The translations under genes and the position numbers were made by a program. DNA of 64,000 nt, from positions 1 through 64,000 of the forward strand of contig NZ_SSXA01000006.1 of assembly GCF_021698975.1 (NCBI RefSeq). The letters run 5' to 3'. Position 1 is the stretch's first letter; every line of letters starts with the position of its first letter. Positions 38,373-47,938 of this stretch are shown here, in pieces. Origin of the DNA: Blastococcus sp. KM273128. Its GTDB lineage: Bacteria; Actinomycetota; Actinomycetes; Mycobacteriales; Geodermatophilaceae. The notes under the pieces are model-generated. The model had not been told where the DNA came from and did no database searches. It saw only the letters and a list, made by a program, of their open reading frames with translations.

Positions 38373-39664
38373 TGCAGACCCTCCACGCGCAGCACGCTGG
38401 TGACGCCCCGGACCGCGGGCATCTCCCGCAGTGCCGCAATGGTGGCCGACAGCGCCGCGTCCGGGGCGCTGTGGGTCACGATGACCAGCGTGGCGGCGTC
38501 GCCGCGGCCGGTCTGGCGCACGGTGGAGATGCTCACGCCGTGCTGGGCGAACTCCTGGGCGACGGCGGCGAGCACGCCCGGCTTGTCGGCGACGTCGAGG
38601 CTCACGTGGTACCGCGTCGGGGTCTCGGCCATGGGCCGCACCGCCAGGTCGGCGTAGCCGGAGGGCCCCTGACCGGCGGCCCCGGCCAGCCGGTTGCGCC
38701 CGACCGCCACCAGGTCGCCGAGGACGGCGCTCGCGGTGGGCTCGCCCCCGGCGCCCTGCCCGTAGAACATCAGCTGCCCGGCGGCCTCCGCCTCGACGAA
38801 GACGGCGTTGAACGCGCCGCCGACCGACGCCAGCGGGTGGCTCGTCGGGATCATCGCCGGGTGCACCCGCACGGAGACCGAGTCGCCGTCCCCGTTCCCG
38901 TCCACCCGCTCGCAGATGGCCAGCAGTTTGACCGTGCAGCCGATCTCCGCGGCCCGGGCCACGTCGGTGGCGGTCACCGTCGAGATGCCCTCGCGGTGCA
39001 CGTCGGCGGCCGAGACCGGGGTGTGGAACGCCAGTGAGGCGAGGATGGCGGCCTTGGCCGCGGCGTCGAAGCCGTCGACGTCGGCGGTGGGGTCGGCCTC
39101 GGCGTAGCCGAGCTCGGTTGCCTCCGCCAGGGCCTCGCCGAAGCCGGCGCCGGTCTCGGCCATCCGCGACAGGATGTAGTTCGTCGTGCCGTTGACGATG
39201 CCCACGATGCGGGACAGCTGGTCGCCGACCAGCGACTCGCGCAGCGGGCGCAGGATCGGGATCGCCCCGGCGACGGCCGCCTCGTAGTAGAGGTCGACGC
39301 CGGCCTTGGCCGCGGCCGCGTGCAGGGCGACACCGTCCTCGGCCAGCAGCGCCTTGTTGGCGCTGACCACCGACTTGCCCGCCTCGAAGGCGGCGAGCAT
39401 CAGCGAGCGGGCCGGCTCGATGCCGCCGATCACCTCGACGACGAGGTCGACGTCGTCCCTGGTGACCAGCCCGTGGGCGTCGGTGGTCAGCAGCTCCGCG
39501 GGCACGTCCGGGTGGTGGTCCGGGCGGCGCACGGCGACGCCGGCCACCTCCACGGCGCGGCCGACGCGGGCGCCGAGGTCGTCGGCCTGCTCCTGCAGCG
39601 CGCGCAGCACCGAGCTGCCGACCGTGCCGCAGCCGAGCAGCGCCACCTTGAGGGGTCGGTTCAC
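38369..39664 (-). CDS. hom: Homoserine dehydrogenase
   Basis: 431-residue NAD(P)-dependent enzyme converting aspartate semialdehyde to homoserine. It shows the Rossmann motif [11 protein letters not shown], the substrate-site [19 protein letters not shown] with NGTTNYIL, and a C-terminal ACT domain ([21 protein letters not shown]) for threonine feedback. GTGA overlap with lysA and ATGA overlap with thrC. Confidence 0.97.
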   Translation of the reverse strand: MNRPLKVALLGCGTVGSSVLRALQEQADDLGARVGRAVEVAGVAVRRPDHHPDVPAELLTTDAHGLVTRDDVDLVVEVIGGIEPARSLMLAAFEAGKSVVSANKALLAEDGVALHAAAAKAGVDLYYEAAVAGAIPILRPLRESLVGDQLSRIVGIVNGTTNYILSRMAETGAGFGEALAEATELGYAEADPTADVDGFDAAAKAAILASLAFHTPVSAADVHREGISTVTATDVARAAEIGCTVKLLAICERVDGNGDGDSVSVRVHPAMIPTSHPLASVGGAFNAVFVEAEAAGQLMFYGQGAGGEPTASAVLGDLVAVGRNRLAGAAGQGPSGYADLAVRPMAETPTRYHVSLDVADKPGVLAAVAQEFAQHGVSISTVRQTGRGDAATLVIVTHSAPDAALSATIAALREMPAVRGVTSVLRVEGLQ

Positions 39665-41154
39665 GAGGTCGCTCCCGCGGGGTGCTCGGGCGCCGGCTGG
39701 TCGATCGCCGGCGAGGGGGCGGGGCGGTCGGCGAGGACCGCGTCGAGGGCGAAGACGTCCGCCAGCGTCTGGCGGCGCACGATCTCCCGGGCGACGCCGT
39801 CGCGGACGGCGACCACCGGGGGCTTGAGCAGGTAGTTGTAGTTGCTCGCCATCGACCAGCAGTAGGCCCCGGTGGCGGCGACGGCGAGCAGGTCGCCGGG
39901 CTGGACGTCGGCGGGCAGCCAGAGGTCGCGGACCAGGATGTCGCCGCTCTCGCAGTGCTTCCCGACGACCCGGCACAGCGCGGGCGGGGCCTCCGAGACG
40001 CGGTTGGCCAGCACGCAGGTGTAGGCCGCGTCGTAGAGGGCGGTGCGGATGTTGTCGCTCATCCCGCCGTCGACCGACACGTAGTTGCGCACCAGCGGGG
40101 CCCCCGGGGCGCCGCTGGCCCCCAACCGGACGGGCTTGATCGTGCCGATCTCGTACAGGGTGACCGTGCCGGGCCCGGCGATGGCGCGGCCGGGCTCCAC
40201 CGCGAGCCGCGGCACCGGCAGCCCCAGCTGGGCGCACTCGGCGGCCACGACGGCGCGCAGCCGCGTCGCGACGTCGGCCGGGGTCACCGGGTCGTCCTCG
40301 GAGAGGTAGGCGATGCCGAAGCCGCCGCCGAGGTTGAGCTCCGGGAGCACCTCGCCGGTGGCCTGGTGCACCTGCCCGAGCAGCCCGACGACGCGGTGCG
40401 CGGCGGCCTCGAACCCGGCGGTGTCGAAGATCTGCGAGCCGATGTGGCTGTGCAGCCCGGTCAGCCGCAGCGCGGGCTCGCGGATCACCCGCACCGCGGC
40501 GGTGAGCGCGTCACCGGTGGCCAGGGAGAAGCCGAACTTCTGGTCCTCGTGCGCGGTGGCGATGAACTCGTGCGTGTGCGCCTCGATGCCGACGGTGGCG
40601 CGGATGAGCACCGGCACCGGCGCCCCGCCGTCGGCCACCCGCTTCTCGGCCATCGGGACCAGCCGCTCGATCTCGTCGAAGGAGTCGAGGACGACGTGGC
40701 CGATGCCGGAGTCGACGGCCAGCTGCAGCTCGACCAGCGACTTGTTGTTGCCGTGCAGCGCGATCCGCTCCGCGGGGAACCCGGCCGCCAGCGCCAGCGC
40801 CAGCTCGTTGCCGCTGCAGGCGTCCAGGTGCAGGCCGTCGTCGGCGATCCAGCGGGCCACCTGGCCGCAGAGGAAGGCCTTGGACGCGTAGTGCACGTCG
40901 GCGTCGTCGAAGGCCCCCGCGTACTCCGCGGCGCGGCCGCGGAAGTCCTCCTCGTCGAGGACGAACAGCGGGGTGCCGTGCGCGCGGGCCAGGTCGGTGA
41001 CCGACCGGCCGCCCAGGTGCAGCTCGCCGTCGACGCGGGTGGCCGAGCGCGGCCACACGTGCGGGTCGAGCGCGCCGAGCTCCTCCGGCGGGGCGCCGGC
41101 GGCCGTGGGCGGGGTGATGTTCCCGTGGAGCGGCCCCGCGGGGTGCGCCCTCAC
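39661..41154 (-). CDS. lysA: Diaminopimelate decarboxylase
   Basis: 497-residue fold-type III PLP enzyme, the last step of lysine synthesis. The PLP lysine is in [11 protein letters not shown], with HSHIGSQI, the GGGFGIAY motif and the CESGDIL active-site Cys. An N-terminal extension of about 40 residues precedes the conserved start. The GTG overlaps the argS stop (GTGA). Confidence 0.97.
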   Translation of the reverse strand: MRAHPAGPLHGNITPPTAAGAPPEELGALDPHVWPRSATRVDGELHLGGRSVTDLARAHGTPLFVLDEEDFRGRAAEYAGAFDDADVHYASKAFLCGQVARWIADDGLHLDACSGNELALALAAGFPAERIALHGNNKSLVELQLAVDSGIGHVVLDSFDEIERLVPMAEKRVADGGAPVPVLIRATVGIEAHTHEFIATAHEDQKFGFSLATGDALTAAVRVIREPALRLTGLHSHIGSQIFDTAGFEAAAHRVVGLLGQVHQATGEVLPELNLGGGFGIAYLSEDDPVTPADVATRLRAVVAAECAQLGLPVPRLAVEPGRAIAGPGTVTLYEIGTIKPVRLGASGAPGAPLVRNYVSVDGGMSDNIRTALYDAAYTCVLANRVSEAPPALCRVVGKHCESGDILVRDLWLPADVQPGDLLAVAATGAYCWSMASNYNYLLKPPVVAVRDGVAREIVRRQTLADVFALDAVLADRPAPSPAIDQPAPEHPAGATS

Positions 41155-42812
41155 ATCCGCTCCGGCGCGGTCACGCCGAGGACGCCCAGCCCGTTGCGCA
41201 GCACCACCGCGGTCGCGGCGCAGAGCCACAGCCGGGCGGTGGTGAGCGGCGTGGCCTGCTCGTCGCCGCGGGGCAGCACCCGGCAGGCGTCGTAGAAGCG
41301 GTGGTAGGTGCCGGCCAGCTCCTCCAGGTAGCGGGCCACCCGGTGCGGGGCGCGCAGCTCGGCCGCCGTGGTGAGCACCCGCGGGAACTCCCCGAGGGCG
41401 CGCAGCAGGTCGTTCTCCCGCTCGTGCACCAGCTCGGCGACGTCGACGTCCGCGGCCTCGCCCAGCGCGATCCCCAGGTCGGCGGCGTTGCGCAGCACCG
41501 AGGAGATGCGGGCGTGCGCGTACTGGACGTAGAAGACCGGGTTGTCGTTGGTCCTCCGGCTCCACAGCTCGACGTCGATGTCGATCTGCTGGTCGACCGA
41601 CGCTCGGGCCAGCGCGTAGCGGGCCGCGTCCACGCCGATGGCGTCGACGAGGTCCTCGAGGACGACGATGGTCCCGGCGCGCTTGCTCATCCGCACCGGC
41701 TCGCCGTCGCGCAGCAGGTTGACCAGCTGCCCGAGCAGGATCTGCAGGTGCTCGGCCGGGTCGTCGCCGGTGGCCGCGACCAGTGCCTTGTACCGGCCGA
41801 CGTAGCCGGAGTGGTCGGCGCCGAGCATGATCACCACGCGGTCGAAGCCGCGGGCGCGCTTGTCCAGGTAGTAGGCGCAGTCCGAGGCGAAGTACGTGGT
41901 CTCGCCGTCGGCCTTGACCAGCACGCGGTCCTTGTCGTCGCCGAAGTCGGTGGTGCGCAGCCAGACCGCGCCCTCGGACTCGTAGACGTGCCCCTGCCCG
42001 CGCAGCGTCGCCAGCGCCTTGTCGACGGCGCCGCTGTCGTAGAGGGACTTCTCGCTGAACCAGACGTCGAAGTCCACGCCGAAGCCCTGCATCGACCGGC
42101 GGATCTCGTCGAGCATCAGCGCCACACCGCGCTCGCGGAAGACCCGCTCCTGCTCGGCGTCGTCCCGGCCCAGCAGGTCGGGCTCCAGCGCGACGACCGA
42201 CGCGGCGATGTCGGCGATGTACGTGCCGCCGTAGCCGCCCTCGGGCACGGGCCGGCCGTTGGCCGCGGCCTGCAGGCTGCGGGCGAACCGGTCGATCTGC
42301 GCCCCGGCGTCGTTGATGTAGTACTCGCGGGTGACGTCCGCGCCGCTGGCCTCGAGCAGCCGACCGATCGCGTCGCCGACCGCGGCCCACCGGCTGCCCC
42401 CGATGTGCACCGGACCGGTCGGGTTGGCCGAGACGAACTCCAGGTTGAGCTTCTGCCCGGCCAGGGCCGCGGTGCGCCCGTAGGCCTCCCCCGCGGTCAC
42501 GGCGTCGACGGCGATCTTGCCGAGGGCGCCGCGCGCGAGGGTGATGTTGAGGAAACCGGGGCCGGCGATGTCGACGGCGGCGACGCCCGGGTGCGCGCGC
42601 AGCTCCTCGGCGAGCAGCCCGGCCACCTCGCGCGGCGGCCGGCCCGCCGGCTTGGCCAGGCGCAGGGCGACGTTCGTGGCGTAGTCGCCGTGCTCGGGGT
42701 TCTTCGGCCGCTCGACGACGACCTCCGCGGGGACGTCGACGGGCAGCGCGCCGCGCCCGACGACCGCGGCGACGGCGGTGCGGACGACGTCCTGGAGCTG
42801 CTCCGGTGTCAC
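41151..42812 (-). CDS. argS: Arginyl-tRNA synthetase
   Basis: 553-residue class I synthetase. The HIGH-type motif is [12 protein letters not shown] and the KMSKS-type motif is RMSKRAGT, as in other actinobacterial ArgRS. N-terminal Add-1 domain and C-terminal DALR anticodon domain are present. It heads the argS-lysA-hom-thrC-thrB operon, all overlapping by four bases. A tRNA-Arg gene lies 1.6 kb away on the other strand. Confidence 0.97.
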   Translation of the reverse strand: MTPEQLQDVVRTAVAAVVGRGALPVDVPAEVVVERPKNPEHGDYATNVALRLAKPAGRPPREVAGLLAEELRAHPGVAAVDIAGPGFLNITLARGALGKIAVDAVTAGEAYGRTAALAGQKLNLEFVSANPTGPVHIGGSRWAAVGDAIGRLLEASGADVTREYYINDAGAQIDRFARSLQAAANGRPVPEGGYGGTYIADIAASVVALEPDLLGRDDAEQERVFRERGVALMLDEIRRSMQGFGVDFDVWFSEKSLYDSGAVDKALATLRGQGHVYESEGAVWLRTTDFGDDKDRVLVKADGETTYFASDCAYYLDKRARGFDRVVIMLGADHSGYVGRYKALVAATGDDPAEHLQILLGQLVNLLRDGEPVRMSKRAGTIVVLEDLVDAIGVDAARYALARASVDQQIDIDVELWSRRTNDNPVFYVQYAHARISSVLRNAADLGIALGEAADVDVAELVHERENDLLRALGEFPRVLTTAAELRAPHRVARYLEELAGTYHRFYDACRVLPRGDEQATPLTTARLWLCAATAVVLRNGLGVLGVTAPERM

Positions 42813-42889
42813 CCGGCGAGCGTACTGATGGCGGCGACGGCGCCCCGCCGCCCCCGCCCGGCTCCCAGCTGACGCACAGGGAGCCGACC

Positions 42890-42895
42890 TAGACT
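42890..42895 (+). promoter_or_regulatory. Possible -10 box for the DUF3105-DUF305 operon
   Basis: TAGACT, 73 bp before the DUF3105 start, in the divergent gap with argS. No good -35 is seen. Confidence 0.4.
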
Positions 42896-42968
42896 CCCGG
42901 CCGGTGAGCGGGGCCCGTCCGGCCCCCACCGCACCGGCGCGGACGCGCCCCGTGAACGAGGAGAGGCC

Positions 42969-43685
42969 TTGGCCAAGGACCGCACGCCCGACAAGAGCCG
43001 CGCCACCGGGGGTGGGGCCACCCGGTCCGGCGGGCGCGCAGGGGGCCGCACCCGGCCGCCGACGCAGGTCGTGGCGCAGCAGCGGCCGTGGGGGCTGATC
43101 GCCGCCGCGATCGCCGTCGTCGTGTTCGCGGCGGCCGTCATCGGCTACGCCGTCGTGCAGGTGCGGGAGGCCGACGCGCTGCGGGTCGACTCGATCGACG
43201 AGATCGCCGGCGCGCAGGTCTACGACTACGAGGGCGGGCTGCACGACGACGGCCCCATCGAGTACACCGAGTCGCCGCCGGTCGGCGGGGAGCACGCCAA
43301 CCTCTGGGCCGACTGCACGGGCACGGTCTACGACGCCGACATCCGGCACGAGAACGCGGTGCACAGCCTGGAGCACGGCGCGGTGTGGATCACCTACGAC
43401 CCCGACGAGGTCTCCGACGCCGACGTCGAGACGCTGGCCGGGCTGGTCGAAGGGGTCTCCGGCCGGATGCTCTCCCCCTACGAGGGGCTGGACTCCCCGA
43501 TCAGCCTCCAGTCGTGGGGGCACCAGCTGAAGGTCGACAGCGCCGACGACGAGCGGATCCAGCAGTTCGCCGACCTGATGACCTACAAGTCCGACAGCTT
43601 CCCCGAGCCGGGCGCCACCTGCGAGAGCCCCGCCTTCCTGGCCGACCCGCTGCTGGAGAGCGACGACGCCGCGGCCACGCAGTGA
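42969..43685 (+). CDS. DUF3105 membrane-anchored extracytoplasmic protein
   Basis: 238 residues: basic N-terminus, one transmembrane helix (about residues 42-65), then an extracytoplasmic domain with the DUF3105 signature ([38 protein letters not shown]). The conserved His, Cys and Trp suggest a metal site. The TTG start is supported by GAGGAG five bases upstream. It lies 28 bp before a DUF305 gene, a frequent pairing, so joint action in metal handling at the cell surface is likely but unproven. Confidence 0.85.
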   Translation: MAKDRTPDKSRATGGGATRSGGRAGGRTRPPTQVVAQQRPWGLIAAAIAVVVFAAAVIGYAVVQVREADALRVDSIDEIAGAQVYDYEGGLHDDGPIEYTESPPVGGEHANLWADCTGTVYDADIRHENAVHSLEHGAVWITYDPDEVSDADVETLAGLVEGVSGRMLSPYEGLDSPISLQSWGHQLKVDSADDERIQQFADLMTYKSDSFPEPGATCESPAFLADPLLESDDAAATQ

Positions 43686-43713
43686 CGACCCACGTCCCCC
43701 AGGAGGTGACCCC

Positions 43714-44370
43714 GTGAGCGCAGGGGACCCCGCCCGGCGCAGTCCGCTGCGCACCGCCCTCCTCGCGGTCATCGGCGTCGGCCTGCTCCTCCTCGGCGGG
43801 GGGCTCGCCGTCGCCCTGGGCGTCGGGCGGGACGCCCAGCCCGCGGCCGACTCGGTCGACGCCGGCTTCGCCCGCGACATGTCGCGCCACCACCTGCAGG
43901 GCGTCGAGATGGCCAACCTCGTCGCCGACCGCAGCGACGACCCGGAGATCGAGCTGCTGGCCTTCGACATCTCGGCCACGCAGACCAACCAGGCCGGGCG
44001 CATGCAGGGGTGGCTGTCCCTCTGGGGCGTCCCGCCCACCGGCGGGGACACCATGGGCTGGATGCCGGCGGACCACGGGCACGACGGGCACGACATGGCG
44101 GGCGGCGCGCTGATGCCCGGCATGGCCACCCAGGAGGAGCTCGCCGAGCTGCGCAGCCTGTCCGGTACCGAGTTCGACGTGGAGTTCCTGCGGCTGATGA
44201 TCCGCCACCACCAGGGCGGTTTCGACATGGCCGCCTACGCGGCCGAGAACGCCGAGGTGCAGGCCGTGCGGGACCTCGCGCGGTCGATGGTGCGATCGCA
44301 GGGCGCCGAGGTCGAGACCATGACGAGCATGCTCGCGGCCCGGGGTGGGACGCCTCTCCCCGAGCCGTGA
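43714..44370 (+). CDS. DUF305 family Met/His-rich protein
   Basis: 218 residues with an N-terminal membrane anchor (residues about 14-35) and two DUF305 helical repeats. [19 protein letters not shown] and [19 protein letters not shown] carry the paired His-His and Met residues, and a central [17 protein letters not shown] loop is rich in His and Met. This composition suggests copper binding outside the membrane; family function is not established. Operon with DUF3105. Confidence 0.88.
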   Translation: MSAGDPARRSPLRTALLAVIGVGLLLLGGGLAVALGVGRDAQPAADSVDAGFARDMSRHHLQGVEMANLVADRSDDPEIELLAFDISATQTNQAGRMQGWLSLWGVPPTGGDTMGWMPADHGHDGHDMAGGALMPGMATQEELAELRSLSGTEFDVEFLRLMIRHHQGGFDMAAYAAENAEVQAVRDLARSMVRSQGAEVETMTSMLAARGGTPLPEP

Positions 44371-44440
44371 CCGGCGCCGCAGGAGGCGGCGCACGGGCAC
44401 CGGTGGCGTCCTGGTAACTTCTCCCCTGCCCCACCACCGA

Positions 44441-44515
44441 GCCCCCGTAGCTCAGGGGATAGAGCACCGCCCTCCGGAGGCGGGTGCGCAGGTTCGAATC
44501 CTGCCGGGGGCACCA
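44441..44515 (+). tRNA. tRNA-Arg (anticodon CCG)
   Basis: Full cloverleaf: acceptor GCCCCCG pairs CGGGGGC (44505-44511), D-arm GCTCAGGGGATAGAGC, anticodon stem CCGCC/GGCGG with loop CTCCGGA (anticodon CCG), T-arm GCAGG-TTCGAAT-CCTGC. CCA is encoded at 44513-44515. A TAACTT -10 box lies at 44415-44420. Confidence 0.97.
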
Positions 44516-44567
44516 CGCGAACCGGACCGGGACGACCCGGCGACCGTTCGGCGGGAGCGAGCGAAGC

Positions 44568-44607
44568 AGGCCCCGCCGGCACCCCGACCAGGGGGCCGGC
44601 GGGGCCT
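44568..44607 (+). terminator. Terminator hairpin after tRNA-Arg
   Basis: Perfect 13-bp stem AGGCCCCGCCGGC (44568-44580) with GCCGGCGGGGCCT (44595-44607), followed by GTTCTCGTCGT. Confidence 0.8.
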
Positions 44608-44745
44608 GTTCTCGTCGTGGGCGGGCCGCCGGGCGGCTCGGGGTGTTCGCAGGCGGCGGCGGGTGTTTGATGAGGCCCGGGCAGCGGCACCGCCCGGTGG
44701 CCGAGGTGCCCGCAGGCCGGTCGCAACCACGACGCAGGAGGTCCG

Positions 44746-46371
44746 ATGAGCTCGACAGCGGGCGCCGCCGCCCAGCAGGAGCGCCGGCGCGGCGCCTTCA
44801 GCTCCCGGCGGGTCTTCATCCTGGCGGCGATCGGCTCCGCCGTCGGGCTGGGCAACATCTGGCGGTTTCCCTACGTCGCCTACGAGAACGGTGGCGGCGC
44901 CTTCGTGGTGCCCTACCTGGTGGCGCTGCTCACCTCCGGCATCCCCTTCCTCCTGCTCGACTACGCGATCGGCCACCGCCACCGCGGCTCCGCGCCGCTC
45001 TCCTTCGCCCGCCTGCGCCGCGGCGCCGAGGGGCTCGGCTGGTGGCAGGTGGCGATCTGCTTCCTGATCGCCGTCTACTACGCCGCGGTGCTGGCCTGGG
45101 CGCTGAGCTACACGTTCTTCTCGCTCGACCAGGCCTGGGGCGCCGATCCGAACGCGTTCTTCTTCGGGGAGTACCTGCAGGCCGGTGACGTCGCGGTGAC
45201 CGCCGACGTCGTGCCAGGGGTGCTGGTGCCCCTGGCAGTCGTCTGGCTGGCCGTGCTGGTGGTGATGGCGCTCGGCGTCCAGCGCGGGATCGGCGTGGTC
45301 TCGCTGGTCTTCATCCCGGTGCTGGTGCTCGCCTTCGCCGTCCTGGTGGTGCAGGCCCTGCTGCTTCCGGGTTCGGGCGCCGGCCTCGACGCCCTGTTCA
45401 CCCCCGACTGGGCGGCGCTGGCCGAGCCCGGGGTCTGGGCCGCGGCGTTCGGCCAGATCTTCTTCTCGCTGTCCATCGGCTTCGGCATCATGATCACCTA
45501 CGCCTCGTACGTCGGCCGCCGCGAGGACATGACCGGCTCCGGCCTCGTCGTCGGGTTCTCCAACTCCAGCTTCGAGCTGCTGGCCGGCATCGGCGTGTTC
45601 GCCGCCCTCGGCTTCATGGCCCAGGCCGGCGGGGTCGCGGTGGGCGATGTCGTCGACGACGGGATCGGCCTGGCCTTCGTCGCCTTCCCGACGATCATCA
45701 GCGAGGCCCCCGGAGGCGCGCTCATCGGCATCCTGTTCTTCGGCTCCCTGGTCATCGCCGGCATCACCTCGCTGATCAGCGTGATCGAGGTGGTGATCTC
45801 CGCCGTCCGCGACAAGCTCGACACCAGCCGGCTGACCGCAACCCTCGCGGTCGTGGTCCCCACCGCGGTGCTGAGCCTGGTGCTCTTCAGCACGACGAGC
45901 GGGATCTACGTGCTCGACGTCGTCGACCACTTCGTGAACCAGTACGGCATCCTCGTCGTGGCGCTGCTGAGCATGCTGGTCGTCGCCTGGGGGCTCCGGG
46001 CGCTGCCCCGGCTCGCCGACCACCTCAACGTCCACGGCCGCCCCCGGCTCGGCGGCGGCTGGCGGGTGCTGACCAGCGTCGTGGCCCCGGTCGGGCTGGC
46101 CATCGTGCTCTTCCTCGCGGTGCGCGACGACCTCGAGACGCCCTACGGGGACTACCCCACGTGGCTCCTGCTGGGCTTCGGCTGGCTGCTCGTCCTGGCC
46201 CTGCCGCTGCTCGGCTTCCTGCTCGCCCGGCTGCCGTGGCGCGCCGGGACGCACCTGGACGGCCCGCCACCGGGCTCCGACCCCGGGGCGCCGCTGGACG
46301 GGGCAGCCGTGGCGGGGACCACGGCCCGCGACCGCTCGGTCAGCGGCTACGACGAGGGAGGCCGGCGATGA
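44746..46371 (+). CDS. Sodium-dependent NSS transporter, probable methionine/alanine importer MetP-type
   Basis: 541-residue sodium:neurotransmitter-symporter-family protein with about 12 helices. The first helix has the Na+/substrate motif AAIGSAVGLGNIWRFPYVAYENGGGAF. The small open reading frame directly after it encodes a 44-residue MetS-like subunit. The two together match the MetP-MetS importer known from Corynebacterium, which takes up methionine and alanine. The precise substrate here is inferred from the pairing. Confidence 0.88.
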   Translation: MSSTAGAAAQQERRRGAFSSRRVFILAAIGSAVGLGNIWRFPYVAYENGGGAFVVPYLVALLTSGIPFLLLDYAIGHRHRGSAPLSFARLRRGAEGLGWWQVAICFLIAVYYAAVLAWALSYTFFSLDQAWGADPNAFFFGEYLQAGDVAVTADVVPGVLVPLAVVWLAVLVVMALGVQRGIGVVSLVFIPVLVLAFAVLVVQALLLPGSGAGLDALFTPDWAALAEPGVWAAAFGQIFFSLSIGFGIMITYASYVGRREDMTGSGLVVGFSNSSFELLAGIGVFAALGFMAQAGGVAVGDVVDDGIGLAFVAFPTIISEAPGGALIGILFFGSLVIAGITSLISVIEVVISAVRDKLDTSRLTATLAVVVPTAVLSLVLFSTTSGIYVLDVVDHFVNQYGILVVALLSMLVVAWGLRALPRLADHLNVHGRPRLGGGWRVLTSVVAPVGLAIVLFLAVRDDLETPYGDYPTWLLLGFGWLLVLALPLLGFLLARLPWRAGTHLDGPPPGSDPGAPLDGAAVAGTTARDRSVSGYDEGGRR

Positions 46372-46502
46372 GCGCCAGCGCGATCGTGATGATGGTCGTG
46401 GCGATGCTGATCATCTGGGGCGGGCTGGCCCTGGCGGTCACCAGCCTGGTGCGCCACGGCGCCGTGGAGCAGCGCGCGGAGAACGTCCGCCGGGACCTCT
46501 GA
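46368..46502 (+). CDS. metS: MetS-like small subunit of the NSS importer
   Basis: 44 residues: one transmembrane helix (AIVMMVVAMLIIWGGLALAVTSLV) and a short charged tail. Position, length and the IxWGGLxxA pattern match the MetS subunit required by MetP-type transporters. Its ATG overlaps the transporter stop by four bases. Confidence 0.85.
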   Translation: MSASAIVMMVVAMLIIWGGLALAVTSLVRHGAVEQRAENVRRDL

Positions 46503-46513
46503 CCCGGCCCGTG

Positions 46514-46560
46514 CGGCGGCAGCCGGCCAAGGTGGGCACCCACCGGGCCGGCTGCCGCCG
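46514..46560. terminator. Bidirectional terminator hairpin
   Basis: Perfect 15-bp stem CGGCGGCAGCCGGCC (46514-46528) with GGCCGGCTGCCGCCG (46546-46560), plus an inner GGTGGG/CCCACC pairing, between the convergent metS and SDR genes. Confidence 0.85.
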
Positions 46561-46569
46561 AGGGGGCCG

Positions 46570-47340
46570 TCAGCTGGTGAGCATCCCGCCCTCGACCGGG
46601 ATCGTCGTGCCCGTGACGTACCCGCCGGCGTCGCTGACCAGGAAGACCAGCGCGGCGGCGAGCTCCTCGGGCTCGCCCTTGCGCCCGACCAGCACCCGGG
46701 ACAGCTGCGACTCGAGGTAGCCCTCGGGGTACTGGTCGGTCATCTCCGAGGTGAAGAAGCCCGGCGCCAGGGCGTTCACGCGGATGCCCTTGCGGCCGGT
46801 CCACTGCTGGGCGAGGTCGCGGGTCAGCCCGATCAGCCCCGCCTTGGTCGCGGCGTAGGCCGCCTGCGGCAGGCCGGCCGTGGTCAGCCCGAGCACGCTG
46901 GAGATGTTGACGATGGAGCTGCCGGGCTGCATGACCCGGCCGCAGGCCTGCGCCATCCAGTAGCAGCCGTTGAGGTTGACGTCGACGACCTGCCGGAACT
47001 GCTCGGGCGTCTCCCGGGTGGCCGGCACCGCGGTGCCCACCCCGGCGTTGTTCACCAGGACGTCGACCTTGCCGAACTCGGCCATGGCGGCGTCGACGAG
47101 CGCCTGGCAGTCCTCCGGCCGGGAGACGTCGGTGGCCACGCTGATCGCCCGGCGACCCGCCGCCTCCACCGCCCGCTGCGTCTCGGCGAGGCGGTCGGCC
47201 CGGCGGGCACCCAGCACGACGTCGCAACCGGCCTCGGCCAGCGTGCGCGCGAACACCGCCCCCAGCCCGGACGAGGCCCCGGTGACGATGGCGACGCGGT
47301 CGTCGAGGCGGAAGAAGTCGAGGATCGAGCGGTCGGGCAT
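46570..47340 (-). CDS. Short-chain dehydrogenase/reductase
   Basis: 256-residue classical SDR. The cofactor motif is TGASSGLGAVFA, the structural NNAG is present, the catalytic Ser lies in IVNISSVLG and Tyr-x3-Lys in AAYAATKAG. The GARRADR segment after strand 2 suggests NADP preference. C-terminal YVTGTTIPVEGGMLTS is typical of FabG-like members. The substrate cannot be named. It is divergent from the PHA synthase locus, so acetoacetyl-CoA reduction (PhaB-like) is one possibility. Confidence 0.85.
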   Translation of the reverse strand: MPDRSILDFFRLDDRVAIVTGASSGLGAVFARTLAEAGCDVVLGARRADRLAETQRAVEAAGRRAISVATDVSRPEDCQALVDAAMAEFGKVDVLVNNAGVGTAVPATRETPEQFRQVVDVNLNGCYWMAQACGRVMQPGSSIVNISSVLGLTTAGLPQAAYAATKAGLIGLTRDLAQQWTGRKGIRVNALAPGFFTSEMTDQYPEGYLESQLSRVLVGRKGEPEELAAALVFLVSDAGGYVTGTTIPVEGGMLTS

Positions 47341-47465
47341 GAGCGGGGGTCTCCTTACGGTCGGCGGGCTGCCCGGCCACCGTATCGGCCCTGTGCGGTA
47401 GATCACCGGCCGAGCCGGGTAGGCACCCCGCCGTCCGAGCCAGCGACGACCGGGAGGGGCGACCC

Positions 47466-47519
47466 ATGACCGACCTCGCGCAGCCCCCGCGCGACGCCGT
47501 GCGGCAGGTGGGCCGGTGA
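47466..47519 (+). CDS. Possible 17-residue leader peptide upstream of phaE-like gene
   Basis: ATG 47466 follows GGGAGGGG and encodes MTDLAQPPRDAVRQVGR before a TGA that overlaps the next GTG (GTGA). It may couple translation of the next gene. No family; could be chance. Confidence 0.35.
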   Translation: MTDLAQPPRDAVRQVGR

Positions 47520-47938
47520 GCGCCCCGCTGTGGCGCCAGGCCTTCGACGCGGCGGAGCGGGCCGTGGCGCCGCGGGCGGAGAGCCTGGTCCGCACCGAGC
47601 ACTTCGCGCTCGGCACCGCCCTGGTGCGGCGGGCGCAGACCCTGGCGAGCAGGTCGGCCCAGCAGCTCAGCGCCCGCGCCTGGCACCTGCTCAACCTGCC
47701 CGCGGGCAGCGACATCAGCCGGCTGCGCGCCCAGGTGGGCTCCCTCGACCGCGAGGTGCGGCGGCTGACCATCCAGCTGGAGCAGGAACGGCGCCGCAAC
47801 GCCCCGGCGCGATCCCGCGCCCAGCGACCGACGACGACCCCGACCACGGAGGACAGCGATGCCGACGGTGCCCAGCCCGCAGACGGTGCTCGACCGCGTC
47901 CGGCGCGACGTCGAGCGCAACACCCTCCGCGCCCGTAA
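47516..47938 (+). CDS. Probable PHA synthase accessory subunit (PhaE/PhaR-like)
   Basis: 140 residues, helical, with LNLPAGSDISRLRAQVGSLDREVRRLTIQLEQ resembling the C-terminal coiled segment of PhaE/phasin-type partners. It runs 80 nt into phaC in another frame; this tail ([16 protein letters not shown]) looks like out-of-frame translation, which suggests an ancestral stop was lost. Class III synthases need such a second subunit, so its place before phaC fits. Assignment is tentative. Confidence 0.55.
   Translation: MSAPLWRQAFDAAERAVAPRAESLVRTEHFALGTALVRRAQTLASRSAQQLSARAWHLLNLPAGSDISRLRAQVGSLDREVRRLTIQLEQERRRNAPARSRAQRPTTTPTTEDSDADGAQPADGARPRPARRRAQHPPRP

Noticed and set aside
42904-43098. 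Short open frame starting GTG eight bases after TAGACT
   Set aside because: Mostly overlaps DUF3105 in another frame with Arg/Pro/Gly-rich sequence; no support beyond the -10-like box.
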